Positions 1-7,015 of a stretch of DNA of 19,771 nucleotides are shown here, piece after piece (position 1 is the stretch's first letter; every line of letters begins with the position of its first letter). Under the pieces are notes generated by a model, which was given only the letters and a program-made list of their open reading frames with translations, did not search any database and had not been told where the DNA came from. The DNA is from VGDP01 sp040905845 (GTDB taxonomy: Bacteria > Pseudomonadota > Alphaproteobacteria > SP197): the NCBI GenBank assembly GCA_040905845.1, contig JBBDQV010000173.1:1-19771 (forward strand), given 5' to 3'. Both the position numbers and the translations under genes were made by a program.

Positions 1-1262
1 TGGCGCGCGCGGTTTCCACCGCGCTTGCCGTGCCGTGTCCCGAACGCGTCGACGTGGCGTGCACGGTCGGCCCCACGTTGCGCGCGGTCCGCTTGATCGA
101 CGATTCCGATCGCCGCGACTGGATCCTCGCGGCGTTGGCACGCGCGCTGACGCGGGCAGGGCACGCGGCCGAGGCGCGCGATCTGGTCAAGGGCATTGTC
201 GATCCACGCACGATCCTGAGCACGCTGCGCGACATGGTGGCGGCCCATGGCGCGGCCGGCGACGAGGCGGCGGCCCTGCGCGCGGCCGACGCGATCCCCG
301 ACGCGCGACTACGGCTCGAGGCGTTGATCGGCGCGGCGGCGGCGCTGGTCCAGGCAGGGCAACCGGCCGCCGCGATGCGGCTGTTGGCCCCGGTCCTCGA
401 TAGCGGCGCGTTGCCGGATGCGGGCGGCATGGGCATGGCGTCCCTGGCCGAGGCGGCCGGCGTCGCGGCCGACGCCGGCGACCACGAGGCCGCCGCCATG
501 CTGTTGGCGCGCGCCGAGGCCTTGTCGGGATCGCTCCTGGTCGAACAAGACCGTGACCTCGCGCTCGGCCAGCTCGCCGAGGCTCAGGCGGGCATCGGGG
601 CGATCGGAGCCGCGACCTCGACCGCGGGCGCCATCGACGACGCCTGGCGGCGGGCGCCGCTGTTCGCCGTGCTCGCCGCCGCCGCCGCCCGGCACCGGCA
701 ATGGGCGCAAGCCGAGGACTTGGTGGGCCGCATCACCGAGGCGCGCTATCGTGCCGTCGCCGAAGCGAATCTCGCGGCCCTCTACGGCCGCGCCGGCCTC
801 GGGGCCGAGGCGCTGCGCATGCTCGATGCGGCCGAGGCCACCGCGCTGGCCGTGCCCCGTGGCTTCGCCCGGAACTTCGCCCTCGCGGCGGTCGCGCTGG
901 TGGCGCTCGACCTGGTCGGCCCGGCGCGCTCCGATGCCTTGGCCCGCGCCGTGCCCGACGCCAGGTTGCGCGCCGAGACGCTGATCGATGCGGCGACGAC
1001 GGCGCGCGGCAAGGGCGAGGCGGTGAGCGCCACGACCTATTTGCACGCGGCCATGGACGCGGCCGGGGCGATCCGCGACCCGGTCGAGCGGGCCGCGACT
1101 CGCGCGCGCCTGGCGGTTGCCGAGGCGGGCATCGAACCGTGGTCGGTCATCGTGTCCGACGCGGCCTCGATCGACGATCCGTGGCAGAGGGCTCGCGCCC
1201 TGGTCGCCCTCGCGGCGATCGCCAGCCAAGCCAAGCGCGACCCGGCGCCCGCCGGGCCGTGA
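1..1262 (+). CDS. Helical-repeat (TPR-like) protein, 5' truncated
   Basis: The frame is open to the left edge, so the true start lies at or before base 1; the first internal start is a GTG at 30. The visible ~420 residues are Ala-rich and built from a recurring helical unit. Its signature, roughly [A/S/L]-I-x-D-x3-R-x3-L-x2-A-x-A, recurs as LIDDSDRRDWI, AIPDARLRLEAL, AIDDAWRRAPLF, AVPDARLRAETL, AIRDPVERAATR and SIDDPWQRARAL. The repeats are typical of TPR-like scaffolds that bind partner proteins. Two cysteines near the visible N-terminus (VPCPERVDVACTV), after an Ala-rich stretch, would fit the end of a signal peptide and a periplasmic protein, but the missing 5' end prevents a firm call. 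No catalytic motif is visible. It runs convergently with the lipoprotein gene, 19 bp from its stop. Function unknown. Confidence 0.75.
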   Translation, partial: ARAVSTALAVPCPERVDVACTVGPTLRAVRLIDDSDRRDWILAALARALTRAGHAAEARDLVKGIVDPRTILSTLRDMVAAHGAAGDEAAALRAADAIPDARLRLEALIGAAAALVQAGQPAAAMRLLAPVLDSGALPDAGGMGMASLAEAAGVAADAGDHEAAAMLLARAEALSGSLLVEQDRDLALGQLAEAQAGIGAIGAATSTAGAIDDAWRRAPLFAVLAAAAARHRQWAQAEDLVGRITEARYRAVAEANLAALYGRAGLGAEALRMLDAAEATALAVPRGFARNFALAAVALVALDLVGPARSDALARAVPDARLRAETLIDAATTARGKGEAVSATTYLHAAMDAAGAIRDPVERAATRARLAVAEAGIEPWSVIVSDAASIDDPWQRARALVALAAIASQAKRDPAPAGP

Positions 1263-1281
1263 CGGCGCGCCAGGAACGTTG

Positions 1282-1674
1282 CTAGAACGTGTCGAGGAAC
1301 GACTTCTGGCTCTCGAGCAAACTCATGACCGCCCGGCGCGCGCCGCCGCCATCAAGGGCGACCTTGACGGGCCAACCGTTGCGCAACGCCTCGATCCGGG
1401 CGATCGCGCCGGCGTCGCCCGCCTCGGCGCCCATCACCCAATACTGCTCGGCCTTCGCGCGATCCGGCTCGACCTGGTCGCCCCAATAGTACATGTCGCC
1501 AAGCAGTCGAGCCGCGGCGCCGTCGCCACCCTCGGCGGCGGCCTGGATGGAGCCCATGTCGGCCGGGTTGTAGCTCGGGAAGCCTCCGGTGAAATCGAAC
1601 CGCGCGGTCTCCTGGGGTATGCACCCGGCGAGAGCCAATGCGGCGAGGAGTAGAACGGCGCGCTTGTCGATCAT
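1282..1674 (-). CDS. Sel1-repeat lipoprotein
   Basis: A 130-residue protein. I start it at the ATG at 1674 because translation from there gives MIDKRAVLLLAALALAGC, a textbook lipoprotein signal peptide with lipobox L-A-G-C (Cys18); a longer reading from 1755 would bury this signal. The mature part contains a Sel1-like repeat: AAEGGDGAAARLLGDMYYWG followed by D-x2-KAEQYW and a second GDAGA. Sel1 repeats are TPR-related helical hairpins used for protein contacts, often in envelope proteins. The protein is probably anchored to the inner or outer membrane and acts as a small scaffold. The C-terminal ~35 residues resemble no domain I recognise. Its 3' end is 19 bp from the convergent repeat-protein gene. 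No partner or pathway is indicated. Confidence 0.8.
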   Translation of the reverse strand: MIDKRAVLLLAALALAGCIPQETARFDFTGGFPSYNPADMGSIQAAAEGGDGAAARLLGDMYYWGDQVEPDRAKAEQYWVMGAEAGDAGAIARIEALRNGWPVKVALDGGGARRAVMSLLESQKSFLDTF

Positions 1675-1824
1675 GACGAGGACCCCCCGTTCCAGAGCGG
1701 AACCCGGTAACGATACCTCATTCCCGCCGGCAATTGAAGTGTAGGGCGGGGCCATGGCTTGCGCCGGCGCCCGGCAGTCATTATGACCATCGCCCGAGGC
1801 TTCGCTCCAGCGGGAAAGTGGTCC

Positions 1825-2121
1825 ATGCGCGCGCTGATCTACCGTCCGGCCAAGACCGCGATGCAGTCGGGGCGCGCCAACGCGCGGAGTTGGGTGCTCG
1901 AGTTCGAGCGGCGCACCGCGCGCTCGATCGACCCGCTGATGGGCTGGACCGGGTCAGGCGACATGATGGCCGATGAGGTACGGCTCGTCTTCGACAGCCT
2001 CGACGACGCGGTCGCCTACGCGCGACGCCAGGGCCTCGAGGTCACGGTCGAGACGACGCGGGAGCGACGCGTCCAACCCAAGTCCTACGCCGGCAACTTC
2101 CGCTGGGACAAGGCGGGTTGA
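1825..2121 (+). CDS. NADH dehydrogenase complex I accessory subunit, NDUFS4-like (ETC_C1_NDUFS4 family)
   Basis: A 98-residue protein matching the bacterial 18-kDa accessory subunit of respiratory complex I, homologous to mitochondrial NDUFS4. Family hallmarks are visible: RALIYRPAKTAMQSG at the N-terminus, then SWVLEFERRTARSIDPLMGW and a C-terminal segment with SLDDAVAYARRQG and YAGNFRWDK. In alphaproteobacteria this subunit sits on the peripheral arm near the NADH-oxidising module. I choose ATG 1825 because homologues begin close to the RPAKTAMQSG motif and a GGGAAAG lies just upstream; an in-frame ATG at 1783 would add an unconserved extension. The stop overlaps the possible TTG start of the following MFS gene (TTGA). 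No nuo genes are nearby, which is usual for this gene. Confidence 0.93.
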   Translation: MRALIYRPAKTAMQSGRANARSWVLEFERRTARSIDPLMGWTGSGDMMADEVRLVFDSLDDAVAYARRQGLEVTVETTRERRVQPKSYAGNFRWDKAG

Positions 2122-3362
2122 GCGACGCCGGCCGGCCCGACGGCTCGTCGGACGCGGCTGGAGCCGTCGTGCGGCCAAGTGGGGACCCTCTGACCGTTGC
2201 CCTGGGGCCGGTCGCCGCCGTTCTGTTCTGTAGTGCCTTCTTCCAGTTCGCCCAGGGCATCCTCAACCCGTTGGTGACCGTGCAGCTCGTCGGCCACGGC
2301 ACGGCCACCGGCCTGATCGGTGTCGTCAACGCGGCGTACTTCGTCGGCTTCATCGCCGGGACGATCCAGTGCGGCCGGGTCATCGACCGGGTCGGGCATA
2401 TCCGCGCGCTCCCGGTGTTCGCCGTCGCCGCGGCCGATGCCGCCCTCCTGCTCGCGCTGACCGAGCCGCCGTGGCCCTGGATCCTGTCGCGCGCCGCGCT
2501 CGGCTACGCGCTGGCGGGAATCTACGTGGTCATCGAGAGCTGGCTCAACGACAAGGCGACGACCGCGACCCGCGGCCGCATCTTCGCGCTCTACCAGGTC
2601 GTCGGCTGGAGCATCAGCGCCGTCACGCCGCTCGCGCTCAATCTCGGCGACACCGAGGGGCCCGGATTCGTCATCGTCGCGGCACTGGGCTTCGCGACGG
2701 CGCTCGTGCCGGTCGCGCTCACGCGCGTCGGCAACCCCGAAATCGGCCAGCGCAACCACTTCGGGCTGCGCCGCCTGGTCGCGATCTCGCCCTTGGGCGT
2801 CGCGGCGTGCTTCGCCTCGGGCCTGGTCAACAGCGCGTTCTTCGGCCTCATGCCGGTCTACACGGCCGAGCACGGGTTGACGACGGCGGACCTGACCTTG
2901 GTGCTGACCGGCGCGACGCTCGGCGGGCTCGCCGCCCAGTGGCCGGTCGGGGTGCTGTCGGACCGGCTGGGCCGTCGCCCGATGATGCTCGCCGGCATCG
3001 CCGTCGCCGTCGCGGCCGGGCTGGTTCCGTTCCTGGCGCACGTCGGGGCCGTGCCGGTCATGATCGGCCTCGTCTTCCTGTTCGCCGCCGGCGCCGGGCC
3101 GCTCTACACGCTGGGCGTCGGGCAGACCAACGACTACGTCATGCCGCGCGATTTCGTGGCCGCGAGCGGCGGACTGCTCGCGGCGTGGGCGATCGGCGCC
3201 AGCCTGGGCACCGCGATCGCGGCGCAAGTGATGGCGGCGTTCGGCGCCGACGGCCTGTTCGGCTACGAGATCGTCGTGCTCGGCGCGCTCGCCGTCTTCG
3301 CGATCCATCGCATGATCAGGCGACCGGGGCGCTCCGGCCCGCCGGCGGCGGGCGCGCCGTGA
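2118..3362 (+). CDS. MFS transporter
   Basis: A protein of up to 414 residues with about twelve hydrophobic segments, typical of a major facilitator superfamily secondary transporter in the inner membrane. The first loop 2/3 motif appears as CGRVIDRVGH and the equivalent loop 8/9 motif as GVLSDRLGRRP, giving the expected two-fold six-helix layout. The central hydrophilic loop is short (GNPEIGQRNHFGLRR). It resembles the YcaD-type branch, but substrate and direction cannot be read from sequence. The start is uncertain. TTG 2118 overlaps the preceding stop, whereas GTG 2169 is preceded five bases upstream by GGAG and would remove 17 hydrophilic residues. Its stop overlaps the GTG of the DUF924 gene by four bases, implying translational coupling. 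Confidence 0.88.
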   Translation: MSDAGRPDGSSDAAGAVVRPSGDPLTVALGPVAAVLFCSAFFQFAQGILNPLVTVQLVGHGTATGLIGVVNAAYFVGFIAGTIQCGRVIDRVGHIRALPVFAVAAADAALLLALTEPPWPWILSRAALGYALAGIYVVIESWLNDKATTATRGRIFALYQVVGWSISAVTPLALNLGDTEGPGFVIVAALGFATALVPVALTRVGNPEIGQRNHFGLRRLVAISPLGVAACFASGLVNSAFFGLMPVYTAEHGLTTADLTLVLTGATLGGLAAQWPVGVLSDRLGRRPMMLAGIAVAVAAGLVPFLAHVGAVPVMIGLVFLFAAGAGPLYTLGVGQTNDYVMPRDFVAASGGLLAAWAIGASLGTAIAAQVMAAFGADGLFGYEIVVLGALAVFAIHRMIRRPGRSGPPAAGAP

Positions 3363-4000
3363 CCCCGTTCGATCCGGCTTGGCCGCGCCCTCGTCGCGCC
3401 GTCGCGGAGGCGCGCCGCGCGCTGCCCGCCGAGCTCGGCACGGTGCTCGACTTCTGGTTCGGCGCGCCCGAGGCCGAGGACTACGGCGCCAACCGTCCGC
3501 CCTGGTTCGCCAAGGACGATGCGTTCGACCGGGCGATTCGCGACCGGTTTGCCGCGCTCCACGAACGCCTCCAAGACGGCGCGATGGCCGAGCTCGTGGT
3601 CGATCCCGACGCCGCGCTCGCCCTCATCGTGGCCCTGGACCAGTTCCCTCGGAACATGTTCCGCGGCTCGCCCCGGATGTACGCCTCCGACGAGCGCGCG
3701 CGGGCGCTCGCGACGGCGGCCGTCGGCGCGGGCATCGATCGGCTCCTCGTCCCCGTCGAGCGTTGGTTCGTGTATTTGCCGTTGGAGCACAGCGAGCGCC
3801 TCGACGATCAGGAGCGCGCGCTCGGCCTGATCGGCGACCTCGCCTGGCACGAGCCGAGCCGCAAGGCGTTCGAGTCGGCCGGGCGGCATCACGCCATCGT
3901 CGCCAGGTTCGGTCGGTTTCCGCACCGCAACGCCGTGCTCGGCCGCGCCTCGACGGCCGAGGAGGAGGCGTTCCTGATGATGCCGGGGTCGTCGTTCTAG
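3359..4000 (+). CDS. DUF924 family protein
   Basis: A 213-residue protein covering the whole DUF924 domain. Recognisable family blocks in order are VLDFWFG near the N-terminus, PWFAKDDAFDRAIRDRF, the strongly conserved LALIVALDQFPRNMFRG, then YLPLEHSE, and near the C-terminus RFGRFPHRNAVLGR. DUF924 proteins are soluble, all-helical and TPR-like in fold. To my knowledge no biochemical activity is established, so I assign none. The frame opens upstream without an ATG. GTG 3359 overlaps the MFS stop as GTGA and leaves a normal short N-terminus, so I take it as the start. Co-translation with the MFS gene suggests a shared transcript but not necessarily a shared function. Confidence 0.93.
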   Translation: MTPFDPAWPRPRRAVAEARRALPAELGTVLDFWFGAPEAEDYGANRPPWFAKDDAFDRAIRDRFAALHERLQDGAMAELVVDPDAALALIVALDQFPRNMFRGSPRMYASDERARALATAAVGAGIDRLLVPVERWFVYLPLEHSERLDDQERALGLIGDLAWHEPSRKAFESAGRHHAIVARFGRFPHRNAVLGRASTAEEEAFLMMPGSSF

Positions 4001-4094
4001 GCGCCGGGTCGGCTTGCCCGTGGCCGGTGGCAGTGTCATAGTTCGCCTCGGCCCGCGGGGGCGGGCCGGGCGTCGAGCGACGGTGAGGGGACGC

Positions 4095-4580
4095 ATGCGG
4101 CTGCCGAAACCGATTCGCGCGTTGACCGTGACGACCGCTGTCCTGGCCGTCATCGGCGCGTCGCCCGCCGGCGCCCAGACCTGCGCCATGGCCGAGGACG
4201 AGACCGCGCTCCAGGTCCGCGTGCTGCAGACCGAGCTCATGGTCGCGGCCTTGTCGTGCCAGCAGCAGGATCCCTACAACGCCTTCGTCACGCGCTTCCA
4301 GCCGACCTTGGCGGTCCAGGGCAAGGCGCTCAAGGGGTACTTCAAGCGGGTCTATGGCGGCGGTTCGACCGCCGAGCTCGACGAGTTCGTGACTCGGCTT
4401 GCGAACGAGGCGTCGCTCCGCGTCATGCGCAACCTGGCGGGCTACTGCACCGAGTCGAAGGCGCTGTTCCGCTCGGTGATGACGCTCGAGGCGAACGGCC
4501 TCGAGAGCTTCGTGACGAGCTGGACGAACCGCGACGCGCACGGGGTCCTGCCGTGCGTGCTGCAGGCGGCGAATCCCTGA
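4095..4580 (+). CDS. Secreted four-cysteine protein of unknown function
   Basis: A 161-residue protein starting at ATG 4095, preceded by a good ribosome-binding site (GAGGGG, 4085-4090). It begins with MRLPKPIRALTVTTAVLAV and a predicted cleavage after SPAGAQ, so the mature protein should be periplasmic. The mature part begins TCAMAEDETALQVRVLQTEL and has four cysteines (in TCAM, LSCQ, GYCT and LPCV), an even number suited to two disulfides. It is mainly helical and charged, with no catalytic motif that I recognise. Its 3' end overlaps the YqgE/AlgH gene by 28 bases, and that protein also appears to be exported, so the two may act together in the envelope. The upstream in-frame ORF extension from 4014 is unlikely because it hides the signal peptide. 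Confidence 0.8.
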   Translation: MRLPKPIRALTVTTAVLAVIGASPAGAQTCAMAEDETALQVRVLQTELMVAALSCQQQDPYNAFVTRFQPTLAVQGKALKGYFKRVYGGGSTAELDEFVTRLANEASLRVMRNLAGYCTESKALFRSVMTLEANGLESFVTSWTNRDAHGVLPCVLQAANP

Positions 4581-5200
4581 CGGCGACGGCGCGGCGGGCC
4601 TTACTCGCCCTGGTCCTGTTCGCCGTCCCGGCAGCCGCCGACGGCAGCGCGGTCGAGGAGGGTGGGGCCGCGCGAGGCCTGCGCGGGGAGTTCCTGGTCG
4701 CGACGCCCGATCTGCTCGACCCGAACTTCGCGCGCACCGTGGTCCTGGTGATCGCTCACGACGACACAGGCGCGATGGGCCTGGTGGTCAATCGATCCGG
4801 TCCGTCGATCGCGCGCGCGGAGCTGCTGGGCGCCGGTGGCGGCGCGACGGACGACGCCGATGCGCTCGACATCACGCTGCACTATGGCGGCCCGGTCGGC
4901 GAAACCTATGGCTTCATGCTGCACGACCCGGACTACGCCGATGCCACGACCGAGCAAGTCGCCGACGGCATCGCGCTCTCGGTGGGCGCCGACGTGGTTG
5001 GTGCGATAGGGAGCGAGCTGGGGCCGAGGCGTTACAAGTTCCTGTTGGGCTACGCCGGGTGGGGGCCGGGCCAGCTCGAGGACGAGATCGCCGAAGGCGC
5101 CTGGGTCGTCGCCCCAGCGGACGCCGCGACGGTGCTCGGCGACGACGACGACGAGGCGGCGTGGCAGCGCGCCCTGGCCCGCCGCTACCTGGACCTGTGA
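4553..5200 (+). CDS. YqgE/AlgH family protein with a predicted signal peptide
   Basis: A 215-residue protein. The YqgE/AlgH (DUF179) domain is clear from about residue 41: RGEFLVATPDLLDPNFARTV, then AMGLVVNRS, HYGGPV and FLLGYAGWGPGQLEDEI with WVVAPAD. The molecular role of the family is not settled; AlgH was named from Pseudomonas alginate regulation. Most family members start almost directly at the conserved block and are cytoplasmic. Here about 40 residues precede it. From GTG 4553 they read MRAAGGESLTATARR, a hydrophobic ALLALVLFAV and PAAADG, a good signal peptide. No ATG, GTG or TTG lies in frame between this GTG and the conserved domain, so the extension is probably real. The start sits inside the preceding secreted-protein gene (28-base overlap), with CGGGG about seven bases upstream. 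It is convergent with the DMT gene, with 3 bp between stops. Confidence 0.88.
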   Translation: MRAAGGESLTATARRALLALVLFAVPAAADGSAVEEGGAARGLRGEFLVATPDLLDPNFARTVVLVIAHDDTGAMGLVVNRSGPSIARAELLGAGGGATDDADALDITLHYGGPVGETYGFMLHDPDYADATTEQVADGIALSVGADVVGAIGSELGPRRYKFLLGYAGWGPGQLEDEIAEGAWVVAPADAATVLGDDDDEAAWQRALARRYLDL

Positions 5201-5203
5201 CGC

Positions 5204-6073
5204 TCAGGGCCGGGCCGGCCGGATGCGCGCCAGGTAGAGCGAGCTCGACACCACGAGGACGACGCCGACCCAGACGATGGGCGCCGGGAAGTCGCCCCAG
5301 ATCGCGAGGCCGAACAGCGTCGCCCAGACCAGCGCGGTGTAGTCGAACGGCGCGACGACGGCGGCCGGCGCCAGTCGAAACGCTTGCATGACGCAGAAGT
5401 GCGCGACGCCGTTGCCGAGCCCCATGCCGACCAGCAGCAGGGCGTCGTCCCACGGCGGCGTGATCCAGACCCACGGCAGGGCGAGGCTGCTCGCCGCGAC
5501 CACGGTGGCGTGGGTGTAGAGCATGGTCGCGGCCGGCGTCTCCACCTCGCGCATGCGCCGGGTGACCAGCATCGCGACGGCGTAGAGGAACGAGCTCGCG
5601 ACCGCCAGCAGCGACGCCGGATGGAACACCTCCGCCCCGGGCCGCGCGATCAGCACGACGCCCGCGAAGCCGACGAGCAGGGCGAGGGCTTGGCGCGGCC
5701 CGAGCCGCTCGCCGAGAACAGGGACAGCCAGCGCGGCGACGAACAGGGGCGTCGAGTAGAGGATCGCGGTCAGGTCGGCGAGCGGCAGGAACTTGAGGGC
5801 GAGAAAGGCGGTTCCCATGGAGCCCAGGATCAGGATGCCGCGCGTGATCTGCGCGCCCGGCCGCCGCGTCGCCAGCGCGCGCCGGCCGACGCCGCGAATG
5901 CCAAGCGCGGTCGCGCTGAGCCCCCCGAACGCGCCCGAGAACCACACGATCGTCAGCGTGTGGTAGTCGTCGCTCAGCCACTTGATCAGCGCGTCGGCGC
6001 AGATGAAAAGGAAGACGCCGGCGAGCGCGAAGACGACGCCGCGGCCCAGCCGCTCGCGCGGCCCAGGCGCCAT
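5204..6073 (-). CDS. EamA/DMT-family transporter
   Basis: A 289-residue inner-membrane protein with about ten hydrophobic helices arranged as two EamA repeats. The first repeat contains the typical ALIKWLS and LKFLPLADLTAILYSTPLFVA blocks. The second contains AFRLAPAAVVAPFDYTALVWA, where helices end in the usual Pro-rich turn. The drug/metabolite transporter superfamily includes amino acid and metabolite exporters, and this one resembles the S-adenosylmethionine/RhaT-like EamA type; substrate unknown. I take ATG 6073 as the start: GGAG lies four bases upstream and it begins just 11 bp after the aminotransferase stop. As the last gene of the dadA-aminotransferase operon, it may move an amino or keto acid made or consumed there; this is inference from context. 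Confidence 0.88.
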   Translation of the reverse strand: MAPGPRERLGRGVVFALAGVFLFICADALIKWLSDDYHTLTIVWFSGAFGGLSATALGIRGVGRRALATRRPGAQITRGILILGSMGTAFLALKFLPLADLTAILYSTPLFVAALAVPVLGERLGPRQALALLVGFAGVVLIARPGAEVFHPASLLAVASSFLYAVAMLVTRRMREVETPAATMLYTHATVVAASSLALPWVWITPPWDDALLLVGMGLGNGVAHFCVMQAFRLAPAAVVAPFDYTALVWATLFGLAIWGDFPAPIVWVGVVLVVSSSLYLARIRPARP

Positions 6074-6084
6074 GGGACTCCGGC

Positions 6085-7002
6085 TCAGCTCAGGTGACGC
6101 AGGTACTGCGCGACGAAATCGACCCCGACCAGCTTGGCGTAGGCGTCGGACAAGCGCTTCGTGAGCGGGCCGGGCACCGGGAACGACGTCGAGCCGATGC
6201 TGCGCACCGGGCACATGCACAAGCTGGTCGAGGTGATGAACGCCTCGTCCGCGGTCCGCACGTCGTAGAGGTCGAGATCGCACTCCCGCGTCGGAATGCC
6301 GAGCCCGGCCGCGATCTCGAGCACGGTGGCGCGGCTGACGCCGGGCAGGACGTAACGGACCTGGGGGGTCAGGACCTCGCCGTCGCGCGCCAGGAAGATG
6401 TTCGAGCCGATGCCTTCGGCGAGGTTGCCGTTGGTGTCGAGCAGGACGGCCCACGCCTCCTTGTCGACCGCGGCGACCTCGTTCGCGGCGACGATCAGGT
6501 TCAGATAGTTGTGAGTCTTGGCGCGTGGCGAGAGCGAATCCGGCGGCGTGCGCCGGATCGCCGGGATCAGCACCGGGATGCCGTCGCGGAACAGCGGCGC
6601 GCGCGCCTTGAGCGGCAAGGGCGTGCACTCGATGATCACCGTCGGCTTCAGCCCGCCGCTCTTGTCGCCCCACTTCTCGTCGACCCCGCGCGAGACGCGC
6701 TGGCTGAGCCAGTAGTCGTCCTCCCTGTCGATCAGGTGCAGGTTGCGTTCGGCCACCTCCTCGCTCAGGCCGGTCATCTCCTGCTTCGAGAGCCCGGGGT
6801 CGATGCCGACGTACTTGAGCGAGCGGTAGAAACGGTCGACGTGCTCCTTGAGCCGGAAGGTCTTGTGGCGGAACGTGCGCGCCGTGTCGAACACCGCGTC
6901 GCCGGCGATGAAGCCGCGGTCGCGGAACGGGATCACGACCTCGCTTTCGGGCACGATCTTGCCGTTGAAGTAGGCGACGCGTTCGTTGGCACGCTGAACC
7001 AT
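6085..7002 (-). CDS. Class IV PLP aminotransferase (branched-chain or D-amino acid type)
   Basis: A 305-residue fold-type IV pyridoxal-phosphate aminotransferase of full length. The Schiff-base lysine is K162 in SPRAKTHNYLNLI. The phosphate- and ring-binding signature NGNLAEGIGSNIF (E196, N201) follows about 34 residues later, as in branched-chain aminotransferases and D-amino acid transaminases. The N-terminal block RVAYFNGKIVPESEVVIP and RGFIAGDAVFDT is also typical. It interconverts an amino acid and 2-oxo acid. Sequence alone does not separate L-branched-chain from D-amino acid specificity, though the adjacent D-amino acid dehydrogenase gene makes a D-amino acid or related substrate plausible. 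It starts 13 bp downstream of the dadA-like stop and is followed after 11 bp by the DMT gene, so the three form one operon. Confidence 0.9.
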   Translation of the reverse strand: MVQRANERVAYFNGKIVPESEVVIPFRDRGFIAGDAVFDTARTFRHKTFRLKEHVDRFYRSLKYVGIDPGLSKQEMTGLSEEVAERNLHLIDREDDYWLSQRVSRGVDEKWGDKSGGLKPTVIIECTPLPLKARAPLFRDGIPVLIPAIRRTPPDSLSPRAKTHNYLNLIVAANEVAAVDKEAWAVLLDTNGNLAEGIGSNIFLARDGEVLTPQVRYVLPGVSRATVLEIAAGLGIPTRECDLDLYDVRTADEAFITSTSLCMCPVRSIGSTSFPVPGPLTKRLSDAYAKLVGVDFVAQYLRHLS

Positions 7003-7015
7003 TGGAACCCCCTGG

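Noticed and set aside
2085..3308. Minus-strand open frame of 407 codons opposite the first MFS gene
   Set aside because: Low-complexity charged composition and complete overlap with a membrane transporter that has MFS motifs.
4014..4094. Longer N-terminus for the secreted four-Cys protein
   Set aside because: It would place 27 Arg/Gly-rich residues before a clear signal peptide, and the internal ATG has a good ribosome-binding site.
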